In this document: piece after piece, positions 1 to 7,461 of the stretch | Position numbering within the stretch: the first letter of the stretch is position 1 | Layout: the number at the start of each line of letters is the position of its first letter | DNA from: an uncultured Gammaproteobacteria bacterium | GTDB taxonomy: Bacteria; Pseudomonadota; Gammaproteobacteria; Steroidobacterales; Rariloculaceae | Direction: 5' to 3' | DNA length: 41,639 nt | Assembly (NCBI GenBank): GCA_913041665.1 | Contig: CAJWKT010000006.1 | Span: 1-41,639 of the forward strand | Made by a program: the position numbers and the translations under genes | The notes under the pieces: model-generated | What the model was told of the DNA's origin: nothing | The model's database searches: none | What the model saw: only the letters and a program-made list of their open reading frames with translations

Positions 1-75
1 AGCATCGCCGCGTCATTTCCGCTCGGTGCCCTCGCCGCCTACTTCTTCACCGAAGAATATGAGGCCTCGGAGTAA
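1..75 (+). CDS. C-terminal end of an unidentified protein (partial)
   Basis: The first 75 bases read in frame as 24 residues ending in a TAA stop, with a small-residue and aromatic stretch (ALAAYFF) and an acidic tail (TEEYEASE). This looks like the last membrane segment and tail of a membrane protein whose body lies outside the window. The GGAG within its last codons also serves as ribosome binding site for the ATG at 79, which supports real coding on this strand. Too short to name a family. Confidence 0.4.
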   Translation, partial: SIAASFPLGALAAYFFTEEYEASE

Positions 76-2040
76 TTGATGAATAGCGCAAACCTGATCG
101 ACATGCGCAGCGACACCGTCACTCGACCGTGCGCCGCGATGCGCGCCGCGAGCCTGCGCTCCCTCGCGCCGGCCAGCACGGACGAGGTCGGCGACGAGAG
201 GGTTGGCGCCGACGAGCCGCGAGCCGCTGCGCAATCCGCAGCCCCGGGCAGCGGCTTCGGGTCCCTCTCGAGCCCGAGGACTCCGGCGCGGGCTTCGGTC
301 GGCCCTCGTGATGACGGCACCGGCGGCGGGATTCACGCCACCATGAAATCCCCCTTGGTCACGCACAACCTGTGAGCGCCCTTCACTATCATAGTGTACC
401 CAGATGAGTCCATGCGCATCGCCATACTCTGGCATATCAATCACATGGGTCTGCTCTCGAGTTGCAGCGTCGTACACTAAAATCCGGCCCTCGCCATTAC
501 TGGTTGCCCAAATCTCTTTACCATTAGGAGACAGCAACACATGATCCATCTCGTATGCGGCAAATAAAGTTGCCAAAATACGTCCCGTTCCAGTTTCCAG
601 TACTGTGATTGTGCGGCCGAATTCACCCATGCCTTCACCCTTAGAGGCAACCCAAATCTCCTCCTCGTTAGCAGTAAGCGTGCTCCCGAAAGGGCCTGGG
701 CCCGTGGCGCTAGTCCATACGACAGCGCCTGTCTCAATATTAATCTTGGTGATGTTGGAAGATCCCGACATGGTGACGTAGATAAATTGTTTTTTTGAAT
801 CTATGGTGCCCCAGGTTCCCCGATAACCCGGCAAAGGATATTCTTTCACGACCTCCCATGTTTCAGGATCAATTTTTGCCATCCAGAAAGGCCTTAGTGC
901 CATCAATGTACCCTGATAAAGGTTAGCCGCGGCCCTAGCTCCAGTTGCACGGCCCGGCCCGTAACCAGCAGGCTCCATCAAGGCATAGATAAACTCATCA
1001 TCCGTCCAGGCGGTATAAACCATACCCCCCAAATCAATGTCTTTGGCCCCACCTACTACAGTGTCTGTTGAGGGGTCGTACAACATAACAGCTAAACCAT
1101 TCGGATCCCGATTAAACATATCTAAAAGCAGGTATTTCCCCTGGAAAATCTGTCCATGGTGTAGTCGTCCGCCAACAGTAATTTGTTTCACCGGCTGTAA
1201 GGTAACCGCATCCACCTTAATGATGGTTTGAGCACCTGCCGGATCCGGAATACCGTCAGGCCCAAGTTCTCGGGGACCGACAATGTAGGCATATTTTCCA
1301 TCGGGCGACATCACACTGGTATGAACTGCGTTTCGGAGCTCGGCAGGGAACAAATAACTAGCTATGACTTCCTTGGTTTGGGCATCACCAACCACCACTC
1401 GATTAGATAGCGGCGGAATGTAACCTTCGTGCAGAACCGCGGGCTTCGCATTCGTACCAATATTTTCGTAGAAATACGTGCGATTCGCCTCAGGCGTAAA
1501 CTTAGGCTCACCGGCATCAAATGTAGCAGTGATGCGCGTATCATAATGACTCTTAAGACTACCTTCGTTGGCACGCCGCTCCCAGCTTGTTAAGACTGAA
1601 CCGAAGGACTCTATCGACTCAACAATTAGATCCCTCTGCGTTTTCTTAAATTGCAGTTGATTGGCCTGAGCAGCCTTTACTTGATTCAGCGCCTCAAGCC
1701 ACTGCGCCGGCAACCTAGCATCCAAAGGTAGCCCTGCTAATGAACGGATATACATAGAAAGAGACATTAGGTCTTCATCGTTGAGATTTAGCTCGGTCAC
1801 TATGACCGCCATCATAGGGTTACTCTCAAGCTGATCGAAAATATCCACTGGGGTAGGGCCGAAGTGTAAGGTGGGCCCCACGAGGCCTTGAGCTCCCTCC
1901 CCGTGACATACCCAGCAGCCTACCGGGCTCGCATGGAAAATACCCCGGCCACGCTCCACTAAAACCTCAACGGACTGCTGTGCTGAGATGCAAATAGACA
2001 CAAGGCTCAGCGTAAACAATAAACCCAGATGCTTGGTCAC
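13..2040 (-). CDS. Exported cytochrome c fused to a YVTN-type beta-propeller
   Basis: The GTG start at 2040 is preceded by AGAGG at a six-base spacing. Residues 1-20 are a Sec signal peptide ending SICISA. A c-type heme site, CWVCH, lies at residues 42-46, and Met77 is the likely distal ligand because the paralogue has Met at the matching place. Residues about 165-565 form a beta-propeller with blades such as SPDGKYAYIVG. The product should be a soluble periplasmic heme protein. It is the last gene of the minus-strand operon starting at 7220, 102 bases after the NHL gene. The paralogue at 7462-9213 ends eight residues after GGFHxGxNP; here 104 Arg/Ala-rich residues follow Pro571, encoded by the GC-rich left edge. 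That tail is probably not native, so the real gene is taken to end near 330. The substrate is unknown. Confidence 0.85.
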   Translation of the reverse strand: MTKHLGLLFTLSLVSICISAQQSVEVLVERGRGIFHASPVGCWVCHGEGAQGLVGPTLHFGPTPVDIFDQLESNPMMAVIVTELNLNDEDLMSLSMYIRSLAGLPLDARLPAQWLEALNQVKAAQANQLQFKKTQRDLIVESIESFGSVLTSWERRANEGSLKSHYDTRITATFDAGEPKFTPEANRTYFYENIGTNAKPAVLHEGYIPPLSNRVVVGDAQTKEVIASYLFPAELRNAVHTSVMSPDGKYAYIVGPRELGPDGIPDPAGAQTIIKVDAVTLQPVKQITVGGRLHHGQIFQGKYLLLDMFNRDPNGLAVMLYDPSTDTVVGGAKDIDLGGMVYTAWTDDEFIYALMEPAGYGPGRATGARAAANLYQGTLMALRPFWMAKIDPETWEVVKEYPLPGYRGTWGTIDSKKQFIYVTMSGSSNITKINIETGAVVWTSATGPGPFGSTLTANEEEIWVASKGEGMGEFGRTITVLETGTGRILATLFAAYEMDHVLLSPNGKEIWATSNGEGRILVYDAATREQTHVIDMPEYGDAHGLIWVHYDSEGRSQVVRDQGGFHGGVNPAAGAVITRADRSPRRSPRAREGPEAAARGCGLRSGSRLVGANPLVADLVRAGRREGAQARGAHRGARSSDGVAAHVDQVCAIHQLLRGLIFFGEEVGGEGTERK
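79..330 (+). pseudogene. Start of a threonine-aldolase-like gene, cut off or scrambled
   Basis: ATG at 79 follows a GGAG Shine-Dalgarno by six bases. The first 22 residues contain LIDMRSDTVTR and an AMRAA segment, which match the N-terminus of PLP-dependent threonine aldolases (Beta_elim_lyase family). A second match, EVGDERVGADEP, follows after an extra stretch of about ten residues. Beyond roughly position 220 no frame continues the family. By about 330 the DNA is clearly the antisense of the cytochrome/propeller gene. A complete enzyme would be about 340 residues, so this is a fragment. It may be a genuine truncated gene or the edge of a mis-joined contig. Confidence 0.4.
320..335. other. 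Abrupt composition and homology boundary
   Basis: Left of this point the DNA is extremely GC-rich: 48 of the 60 bases at 121-180 are G or C. To the right it drops to the level of the window (30 of 60 at 481-540). The same point is where the cytochrome/propeller protein stops resembling its paralogue at 7462-9213, just after the shared GGFHxGxNP. The coincidence of both changes marks a junction between unrelated DNAs. Confidence 0.55.
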
Positions 2041-2142
2041 TTCAAACCTCTGCCGAGATCAAACTGCCCGTCATGCGAGAAAATAAAGATCCGCAGACCA
2101 TTAGCGTGCTGCTTAAGCAAGTTGGTTTGGCTATTTTTGCTC

Positions 2143-3441
2143 TTATTCCCAAGCTGAGCGTACTGGGGGCCCAACTAAGTAATCAGGATTAGCGTTCCCC
2201 CGAGGCCGATATTTTTGAAAACCGCCGTTATCAACTTCAGCTACATAGAAATTCCCTTCCTGGTCCACACTGATGCCGTGCACGCCCCACATACCACCCG
2301 GGAAATTACCCCATGTACCCCAGCTGTACAGGAACCGGCCATCCAAATCATATTTGACCATTTGGTTGGTACCACGGTCTGCGGCCCAAAGAAACCCGTC
2401 CGCTGTAATCATGAAATCATGAACATCTGCAGGATTCTCCCCAACACTCCACTCGTAGAGATACTTACCATTCTCATCGAAGACCTGAATCCGATCATTA
2501 CTTCTGTCATTTACGAATACACGTCCCGTCTCGGCATGAACAGCAATGCCATGCACATTGTGCCAATAGCTGGGTCGCGTCTCTCCGCCACGCTGACCGG
2601 CCTCACCCCATTCCAGAAGATAGTTCCCATCCCTATCAAATTTTACGACGCGCGTGCCGTTATATCCATCCGCCACGTAAAAGCTGCCGTCGGGCGCCCA
2701 ATCCATAAAACTTGGGCGATTAAAATGAGTCTCGTCGCTCCCCAGCTCCCCATAGGTACCTATGGACTGAACTAGCTCGCTGCCATCATTCGTAAATTTG
2801 TGTATGACGTGCTTATGATCGTCAACAACCCAGACATGTTTCTCGGGATCATATGGACTAATGGCAACGAAATGCGGCCTCTGCAACATATCATCCCATT
2901 GGGTCCAAGCCTCAATCATATTGCCTTCGCCATCAAACACTACAATACAGTGTTCCCAGCGGGCATCTATCCCTATCTCAAGCCCTCTTGCCTCCCAGGC
3001 GGTAATGCCCTCCTCCGCTAAAGAACCAGTACCACCGTTAGCTGGAAGGCTTGCGGCTGTAGCATCCCGCCAAGGTAATCGGCCGATCGGAAAAGATAGG
3101 CTGGGCGCAATATCTCTAAGATATTGAGTCGCGGGACGATCTATATTAGGCAATTCTCCCCGCTGTAACGCATAAATTCGGTCTGGGCTCTCTGCAAAAA
3201 TGCTCTGTCCTGCACCCCAGGTCCAATCCTCGTGTCCTGACTGTTCAGCAATATCTTTTGGCCACCCAACTACAGCCTCATACCCGCCCAAAACATCTTG
3301 TCCGCCAATCTGGCCCGTCACAGCAGCATAACTTGCTGCAGAAACAGGTATGTCTACAGATCCGTCTTGACCGCTTCCGTTACAAGCAACCACCAAACCA
3401 GAGGCAACCACAATAGGTAGCAGAAAGTATTTATTCATCAT
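2143..3441 (-). CDS. NHL-repeat six-bladed beta-propeller lipoprotein (first copy)
   Basis: The 432 residues begin with a lipoprotein signal peptide ending LVVAC (Cys20). AGGGGAG lies immediately upstream, and two adjacent ATG codons mean the second (3438) may be the real start. Residues about 170-425 hold repeated NHL blades of the type DGSFYVADGYNGTRVVKF and VFVNDRSNDRIQVF. The fold resembles the peptidyl-hydroxyglycine amidating lyase (PAL) propeller, but PAL activity is not shown here. The protein is probably anchored in the outer membrane or periplasmic face. It closely resembles the product of 4687-5979 and lies 47 bases after a hydrolase gene, so hydrolase and propeller form a repeated pair. 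Function unknown; binding or catalysis on the hydrolase's substrate is an inference. Confidence 0.88.
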   Translation of the reverse strand: MMNKYFLLPIVVASGLVVACNGSGQDGSVDIPVSAASYAAVTGQIGGQDVLGGYEAVVGWPKDIAEQSGHEDWTWGAGQSIFAESPDRIYALQRGELPNIDRPATQYLRDIAPSLSFPIGRLPWRDATAASLPANGGTGSLAEEGITAWEARGLEIGIDARWEHCIVVFDGEGNMIEAWTQWDDMLQRPHFVAISPYDPEKHVWVVDDHKHVIHKFTNDGSELVQSIGTYGELGSDETHFNRPSFMDWAPDGSFYVADGYNGTRVVKFDRDGNYLLEWGEAGQRGGETRPSYWHNVHGIAVHAETGRVFVNDRSNDRIQVFDENGKYLYEWSVGENPADVHDFMITADGFLWAADRGTNQMVKYDLDGRFLYSWGTWGNFPGGMWGVHGISVDQEGNFYVAEVDNGGFQKYRPRGNANPDYLVGPPVRSAWE

Positions 3442-3488
3442 TCTCCCCTAAACAAAAAATGGCGCAGCTAAAAGAAAAACAGCCACCA

Positions 3489-4649
3489 TCAATCGAGATT
3501 ATTTTCTAACCAACCCCCGATGTATTCAGCAATTTCTGCACTGTTCTCTTCGAGCATCATCATATGCCCGTTACCTGTCAGTCCAACGTCTTCCATTCGC
3601 ACGTATTCGGTCTGGACGCCAGCTTGATTGAGCCACCCGGCAAGACAGTGATCAAAAATCCGATGGTAACCCGCCTCGCCATTCATGAAGAGGACTGGGA
3701 TGTGAGTCAGGTTCACCAATTGGCGTGCGGGTTCCCGTTGAACATAACAAGGTACAAGCCCTTCTTCATCCGCCTGATCCTCTATAACAACTTGCAGCTC
3801 CGAGGCATCTCCGGCCGGAGGATCGTAGGTAATTGGTGTATTGCCCACCCCCCAAGCGAGTCCGCCGCGCTCCCGGTACACTACGTTCGTAGTGTCTACC
3901 CCGCGGATAGGTGGGGCAGCTGGCTCCAGTGTGACGATAGCCACTACTTGGTCCGGTCGCTCATCAGCAATATTCCAGCCAAACCAGCCCCCCTGAGAAT
4001 GTGTCAGAAGAATGACTGGCGTATCAATCATATCCAATAGCGCAACGTTGGCATCAATGGTCAACTGTGCTTGCCGGCCACCAATAAACGCCACTTGTGT
4101 CCGCATAAAGTCATCAAAAACTGGATCGCCCATGCGTCCCGTGCCCGGCCACTGTGTATGCTTGCTCGCCTGTGGAAAATCGGCTGTTGCAGCAGAAGCC
4201 GTAAAAACCTGCTCAATATTAGGCGCATTTCGAATATTCATGTCGCCATCTACGTCAGGTACATACTGAGATCGTCCCCGGGCAGGAAAATCTTGTATAT
4301 AAACGACATAGCCCATGTCTAGAAAATCATAAGCCCAACCGGGCCGACCATCGGGTGTTTGCAAAAAATCGACTCCCGTTTGTCCGGCGCCATGCAAAAA
4401 GACAACCGGGTAAGGATGCTGAATTTCTTTCGGGACCATGACCTCCACATACATGGCTCCACCCATGGTTTCCCGTCCAGCATCTCCCACATACTCACCA
4501 CCCGCATAGAAAAAACCGTGGCGGGCAACGTTTTCTAAGGAGACTGTCGGTATCGAGTCCGGTGGTGTCTGAGCGTATATTCCATATCCCATTGCGCAGC
4601 ATGCGGCAATCAATACCACTTTTGTGAACTTCATTATTTTCGAGTGCAT
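3489..4649 (-). CDS. Secreted alpha/beta hydrolase (first copy)
   Basis: The 386 residues start at an ATG preceded by AAAGGAA. A Sec signal peptide ends near YGIYA at residue 26. The mature protein has an oxyanion-type FLHGAGQTG at 84-92, a nucleophile elbow THSQGG with Ser218, a possible acid Glu242 in TLEP, and a terminal His362 in GNGHMMML. These support a serine esterase or related alpha/beta hydrolase acting in the periplasm. A conserved HTQWPG motif near 164-169 and paired cysteines in the C-terminal half are shared with the paralogue at 5994-7220. The elbow is T-H-S-Q-G rather than the usual G-x-S-x-G. It is followed by the NHL gene after 47 bases. The substrate cannot be read from sequence. 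Confidence 0.87.
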   Translation of the reverse strand: MHSKIMKFTKVVLIAACCAMGYGIYAQTPPDSIPTVSLENVARHGFFYAGGEYVGDAGRETMGGAMYVEVMVPKEIQHPYPVVFLHGAGQTGVDFLQTPDGRPGWAYDFLDMGYVVYIQDFPARGRSQYVPDVDGDMNIRNAPNIEQVFTASAATADFPQASKHTQWPGTGRMGDPVFDDFMRTQVAFIGGRQAQLTIDANVALLDMIDTPVILLTHSQGGWFGWNIADERPDQVVAIVTLEPAAPPIRGVDTTNVVYRERGGLAWGVGNTPITYDPPAGDASELQVVIEDQADEEGLVPCYVQREPARQLVNLTHIPVLFMNGEAGYHRIFDHCLAGWLNQAGVQTEYVRMEDVGLTGNGHMMMLEENSAEIAEYIGGWLENNLD

Positions 4650-4686
4650 AATTCTTTTCCTTTTAATGTATACACCTTAAATTTGC

Positions 4687-5979
4687 CTAATTCCAGGCTG
4701 CATATACTGGCTTCCCAACCATAGTCTCAGGTCTTGCTCCCGCTCTCGGTCGGTATTTCTGGACACGTCCATTGCCTACCTCGGCCACGTAAAAATTACC
4801 CTCTTGGTCCACACTTAAACCATGAACACCCCATTGCGCGCCGGGGAAATCACCCAAAACGCCCCACGAATAAAGGAAATTGCCATCAAGGTCATAGCCC
4901 AGAATCTTGGTTGTTGCCCGGTCTGCTGCCCAGAGCACACGATCAGCGCCAATATAAAAGAGATGAATGTCCGTAGGCTCAGGCCCAAAGCTCCACTCAT
5001 CTAAATACTCGCCGTCATCACTAAACACCTGCACACGATTATTTGCTCGGTCATTAACAAAGACTCGCTGTGTCTCAGCATCAACTGCTACACCATGAAC
5101 GTTATTCATGAAGTTGGGCCGAGTCTCGTTAGGAGGATTCCCTCGCTCTCCCCAGGCTGTAAGATAGTTACCATCGTGGTCGAATTTCACAACTCGAGTG
5201 TTTGCATAGCCATCGGCTACAAACATAGCATCCGGCAAGAATGCTAAAAATGTCGGTCGGAAAAAATGGGTCTCATCGTCACCAGATACATTCGGTGTAC
5301 CGATGGTCTGAACCAACTCACTGCCATCATTAGTGAATTTAAAAACAGCATGCCGAAAATCATCTACAACCCATACGTGTTTTTCGGGGTCATAGGGATT
5401 GATAGTGACGTAGTGAGGCCTTCTAAAAAGTTCGTCCCACTGCGTCCATTCCTCAATGATATTACCGTCCCGATCAACAACCACTAGACAATGCTCCCAG
5501 CGGTGGTCTACGCCGTGCTCTCCCCGGTCCGTATCATCACCGTCCAGCGCACCTGGTAGGCTCGCCCGAGGACCGACTGATGCGTTACGCCAGGGTACCT
5601 GAGCAACGGGAAAAGAAAGAGCAGGACCCGCCTCGGGATAGACTGTTGCAGGCGGACGCTCAATATTGGGCAGTTCACCCCGATGCAGTATGAAAATGCG
5701 GTCAGGGCTCTCAGCGAAAATGCTCTGTCCAGCCCCGTAAGTCCAACCCTCGTGGTCAGGTAACTCAGCCAAATCCTGTGGCCAGCCCTCTGCAACCTCA
5801 TAAGGTCCAAACATATCCTGGCCACCTTTCTGGCCCGGAATCGCAGTAAAACCTGAGTCAACGACTTCTGCTACCTGCGTCATTTCTTGCTCACAGGCTG
5901 ATAGCAAAGCACCAAGCATGATAATAGCCACGCGACTACTATTACTCTTCGTTATAACTGTACGGATGTTATTAAACAT
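4687..5979 (-). CDS. NHL-repeat six-bladed beta-propeller lipoprotein (second copy)
   Basis: The 430 residues carry a lipobox ALLSAC (Cys29) and the same NHL blade pattern as the protein at 2143-3441, including HVWVVDDFRHAVFKFTNDGS and the closing WGVHGLSVDQEGNFYVAEV. The start is strong: an AGGAGGGGAG site six bases before ATG. That site overlaps the TAG stop of the hydrolase gene just upstream, so translation of the two is probably coupled. Compared with the first copy, the region between the N-terminal linker and first blade is diverged, while the blades are conserved. It is likely a cell-envelope propeller working with the adjacent hydrolase; its chemical role is unknown. Confidence 0.88.
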   Translation of the reverse strand: MFNNIRTVITKSNSSRVAIIMLGALLSACEQEMTQVAEVVDSGFTAIPGQKGGQDMFGPYEVAEGWPQDLAELPDHEGWTYGAGQSIFAESPDRIFILHRGELPNIERPPATVYPEAGPALSFPVAQVPWRNASVGPRASLPGALDGDDTDRGEHGVDHRWEHCLVVVDRDGNIIEEWTQWDELFRRPHYVTINPYDPEKHVWVVDDFRHAVFKFTNDGSELVQTIGTPNVSGDDETHFFRPTFLAFLPDAMFVADGYANTRVVKFDHDGNYLTAWGERGNPPNETRPNFMNNVHGVAVDAETQRVFVNDRANNRVQVFSDDGEYLDEWSFGPEPTDIHLFYIGADRVLWAADRATTKILGYDLDGNFLYSWGVLGDFPGAQWGVHGLSVDQEGNFYVAEVGNGRVQKYRPRAGARPETMVGKPVYAAWN

Positions 5980-5993
5980 TGGACGCTCCCCTC

Positions 5994-7220
5994 CTAACTA
6001 ACATTTTCTTGAATCCATTTATGAATAAACTCGATGATGTCATCACTATTTAATTCAAGCATCATCATGTGTCCATTGCCGCTAATGCCCACATCTTCCA
6101 AGCGAACGAAATCTGTTTTAACTCCCGCTTGATTGAGCCACTTTGGTATGCATGCATCAAAGACTCTGTGGTAGGTACCGTCAGCAGAGATCGATAGAAC
6201 CGGGATCTCCTTCATATTTATAAGTTGTCGTGCCGGTTCTTCCTGTAAGTAGCAAGGTACCTCTCCTGTTTGGCCTGCCTCAGCTTCTAGATAGGTGATT
6301 AATTCGGATGGGTCATCCACCGGTGGATCATAGGTAAGTGGATAATTAACTGGACCCCAACTGTTTGCGGCGCCTCCGGTATAGGCAACATCGGCCGTGC
6401 TAACTCGCCCAATTTGGGGTCCGCCCGGCTCTACCGTGATCAAGCCCTTCACCTGTCCAGGCCTCCCATCAGCAACGCCAAATCCAACCCCCCCTCCTTG
6501 GGAATGCGTTAGCAAAACAACAGGCCCGATTTCATCGAGTAATTCCATGGCTGCAAGACGTGCCAACCGGGTGCTTTCTCCAGCGAACTGGACTTGGGTC
6601 TTAATAAAATTATCAAAGATTGGGTCTCCCGGCTTTCCCTCGCCCGGCCACTGCGTGTGATTGTCATTTAGTGGAAAATTGCCCTTCTCCTCCACGTTTG
6701 TCCAAATGGTCTCTAGTTGCTCTGCCGTTCTGATTCCAAGGCCACCGTGAACACCATCCGCGAACCTCTCAGGGATATACGTGGAACGCCCGCGTGCCGG
6801 ATAATCAACCATGTACACGACATATCCCTGCTCTATTAAATAGTAGGCCCAGCCAGCTCTCCCGTCTGGCGTCTGCTGCCAATCAACCCCGGTCTGACCA
6901 TTGCCGTGAAAAATTAATACGGGGTACGGCTGGGTAATCTCATGAGGCTGCCATACGTCTACGTACATCTGTCCACCCATGATAGGCGGATCACCTACAT
7001 ACTCACCCCCCACATAGAAAAAACCCTTCCGAGCTATACTATCGGTAGAAAAAGTCGGAATTACATCCGACGGCATTGCCGGAGAATGCGTAGCCTCTTC
7101 AGGTTCAGCTTGGGATACCTCCTCATTACCCCTCTGTCCACAAGCGGCCAGAAGGGTGCTTGAGAGTACGAAAATCGTGGTTATCAACCGCACTACGGGC
7201 CTACTACTCAGGCTAGTCAT
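5994..7220 (-). CDS. Lipid-anchored alpha/beta hydrolase (second copy)
   Basis: The 408 residues start at ATG after AGGTGG. The lipobox TLLAAC puts Cys27 at the mature N-terminus, followed by an acidic linker, so this copy is a lipoprotein, whereas the copy at 3489-4649 has a cleavable signal without lipobox. The catalytic set is IFHGNGQTG at 103-111, THSQGG with Ser240, Glu264 in TVEP and His384 in GNGHMMML. It is the first gene of the minus-strand operon of five genes with gaps of 14, 37, 47 and 102 bases. Its stop codon lies inside the Shine-Dalgarno of the next gene. Serine hydrolase activity is likely; the substrate is unknown. Confidence 0.87.
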   Translation of the reverse strand: MTSLSSRPVVRLITTIFVLSSTLLAACGQRGNEEVSQAEPEEATHSPAMPSDVIPTFSTDSIARKGFFYVGGEYVGDPPIMGGQMYVDVWQPHEITQPYPVLIFHGNGQTGVDWQQTPDGRAGWAYYLIEQGYVVYMVDYPARGRSTYIPERFADGVHGGLGIRTAEQLETIWTNVEEKGNFPLNDNHTQWPGEGKPGDPIFDNFIKTQVQFAGESTRLARLAAMELLDEIGPVVLLTHSQGGGVGFGVADGRPGQVKGLITVEPGGPQIGRVSTADVAYTGGAANSWGPVNYPLTYDPPVDDPSELITYLEAEAGQTGEVPCYLQEEPARQLINMKEIPVLSISADGTYHRVFDACIPKWLNQAGVKTDFVRLEDVGISGNGHMMMLELNSDDIIEFIHKWIQENVS

Positions 7221-7461
7221 AGATCCACCTATATATTTGATATTTTATGAACCAATTTTCTTAAACGAGGAACACCTTTTTTTAAATTATTGGTCGGTGT
7301 TAAGTTCATTGTAGCGGAAACATCAACAATATTTAATAATAACTAATGAAATGTCATAATAGTTTTAGAAAAATTACTTAACTACATGAATTAAAAATAT
7401 TTATTTAATCACAACAACAAACCCTACTATCCATTAGCAAGACGTATAAGGGGTAGCGTTA
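7221..7461. promoter_or_regulatory. AT-rich divergent promoter region of the duplicated module
   Basis: These 241 bases separate the divergent hydrolase (minus) and cytochrome/propeller (plus) genes and are strikingly A+T-rich, with runs such as TTAAAAATATTTATTTAA. Promoters for both directions must lie here unless distant ones are used. No convincing consensus -35/-10 pair or clear operator palindrome could be fixed by eye. The shared region suggests that both halves of the module are co-regulated. Confidence 0.45.

Noticed and set aside
2143-3441. Naming the NHL propellers as peptidyl-hydroxyglycine amidating lyase
   Set aside because: Resemblance is at the level of repeat pattern. The zinc and catalytic residues of PAL could not be matched with confidence.
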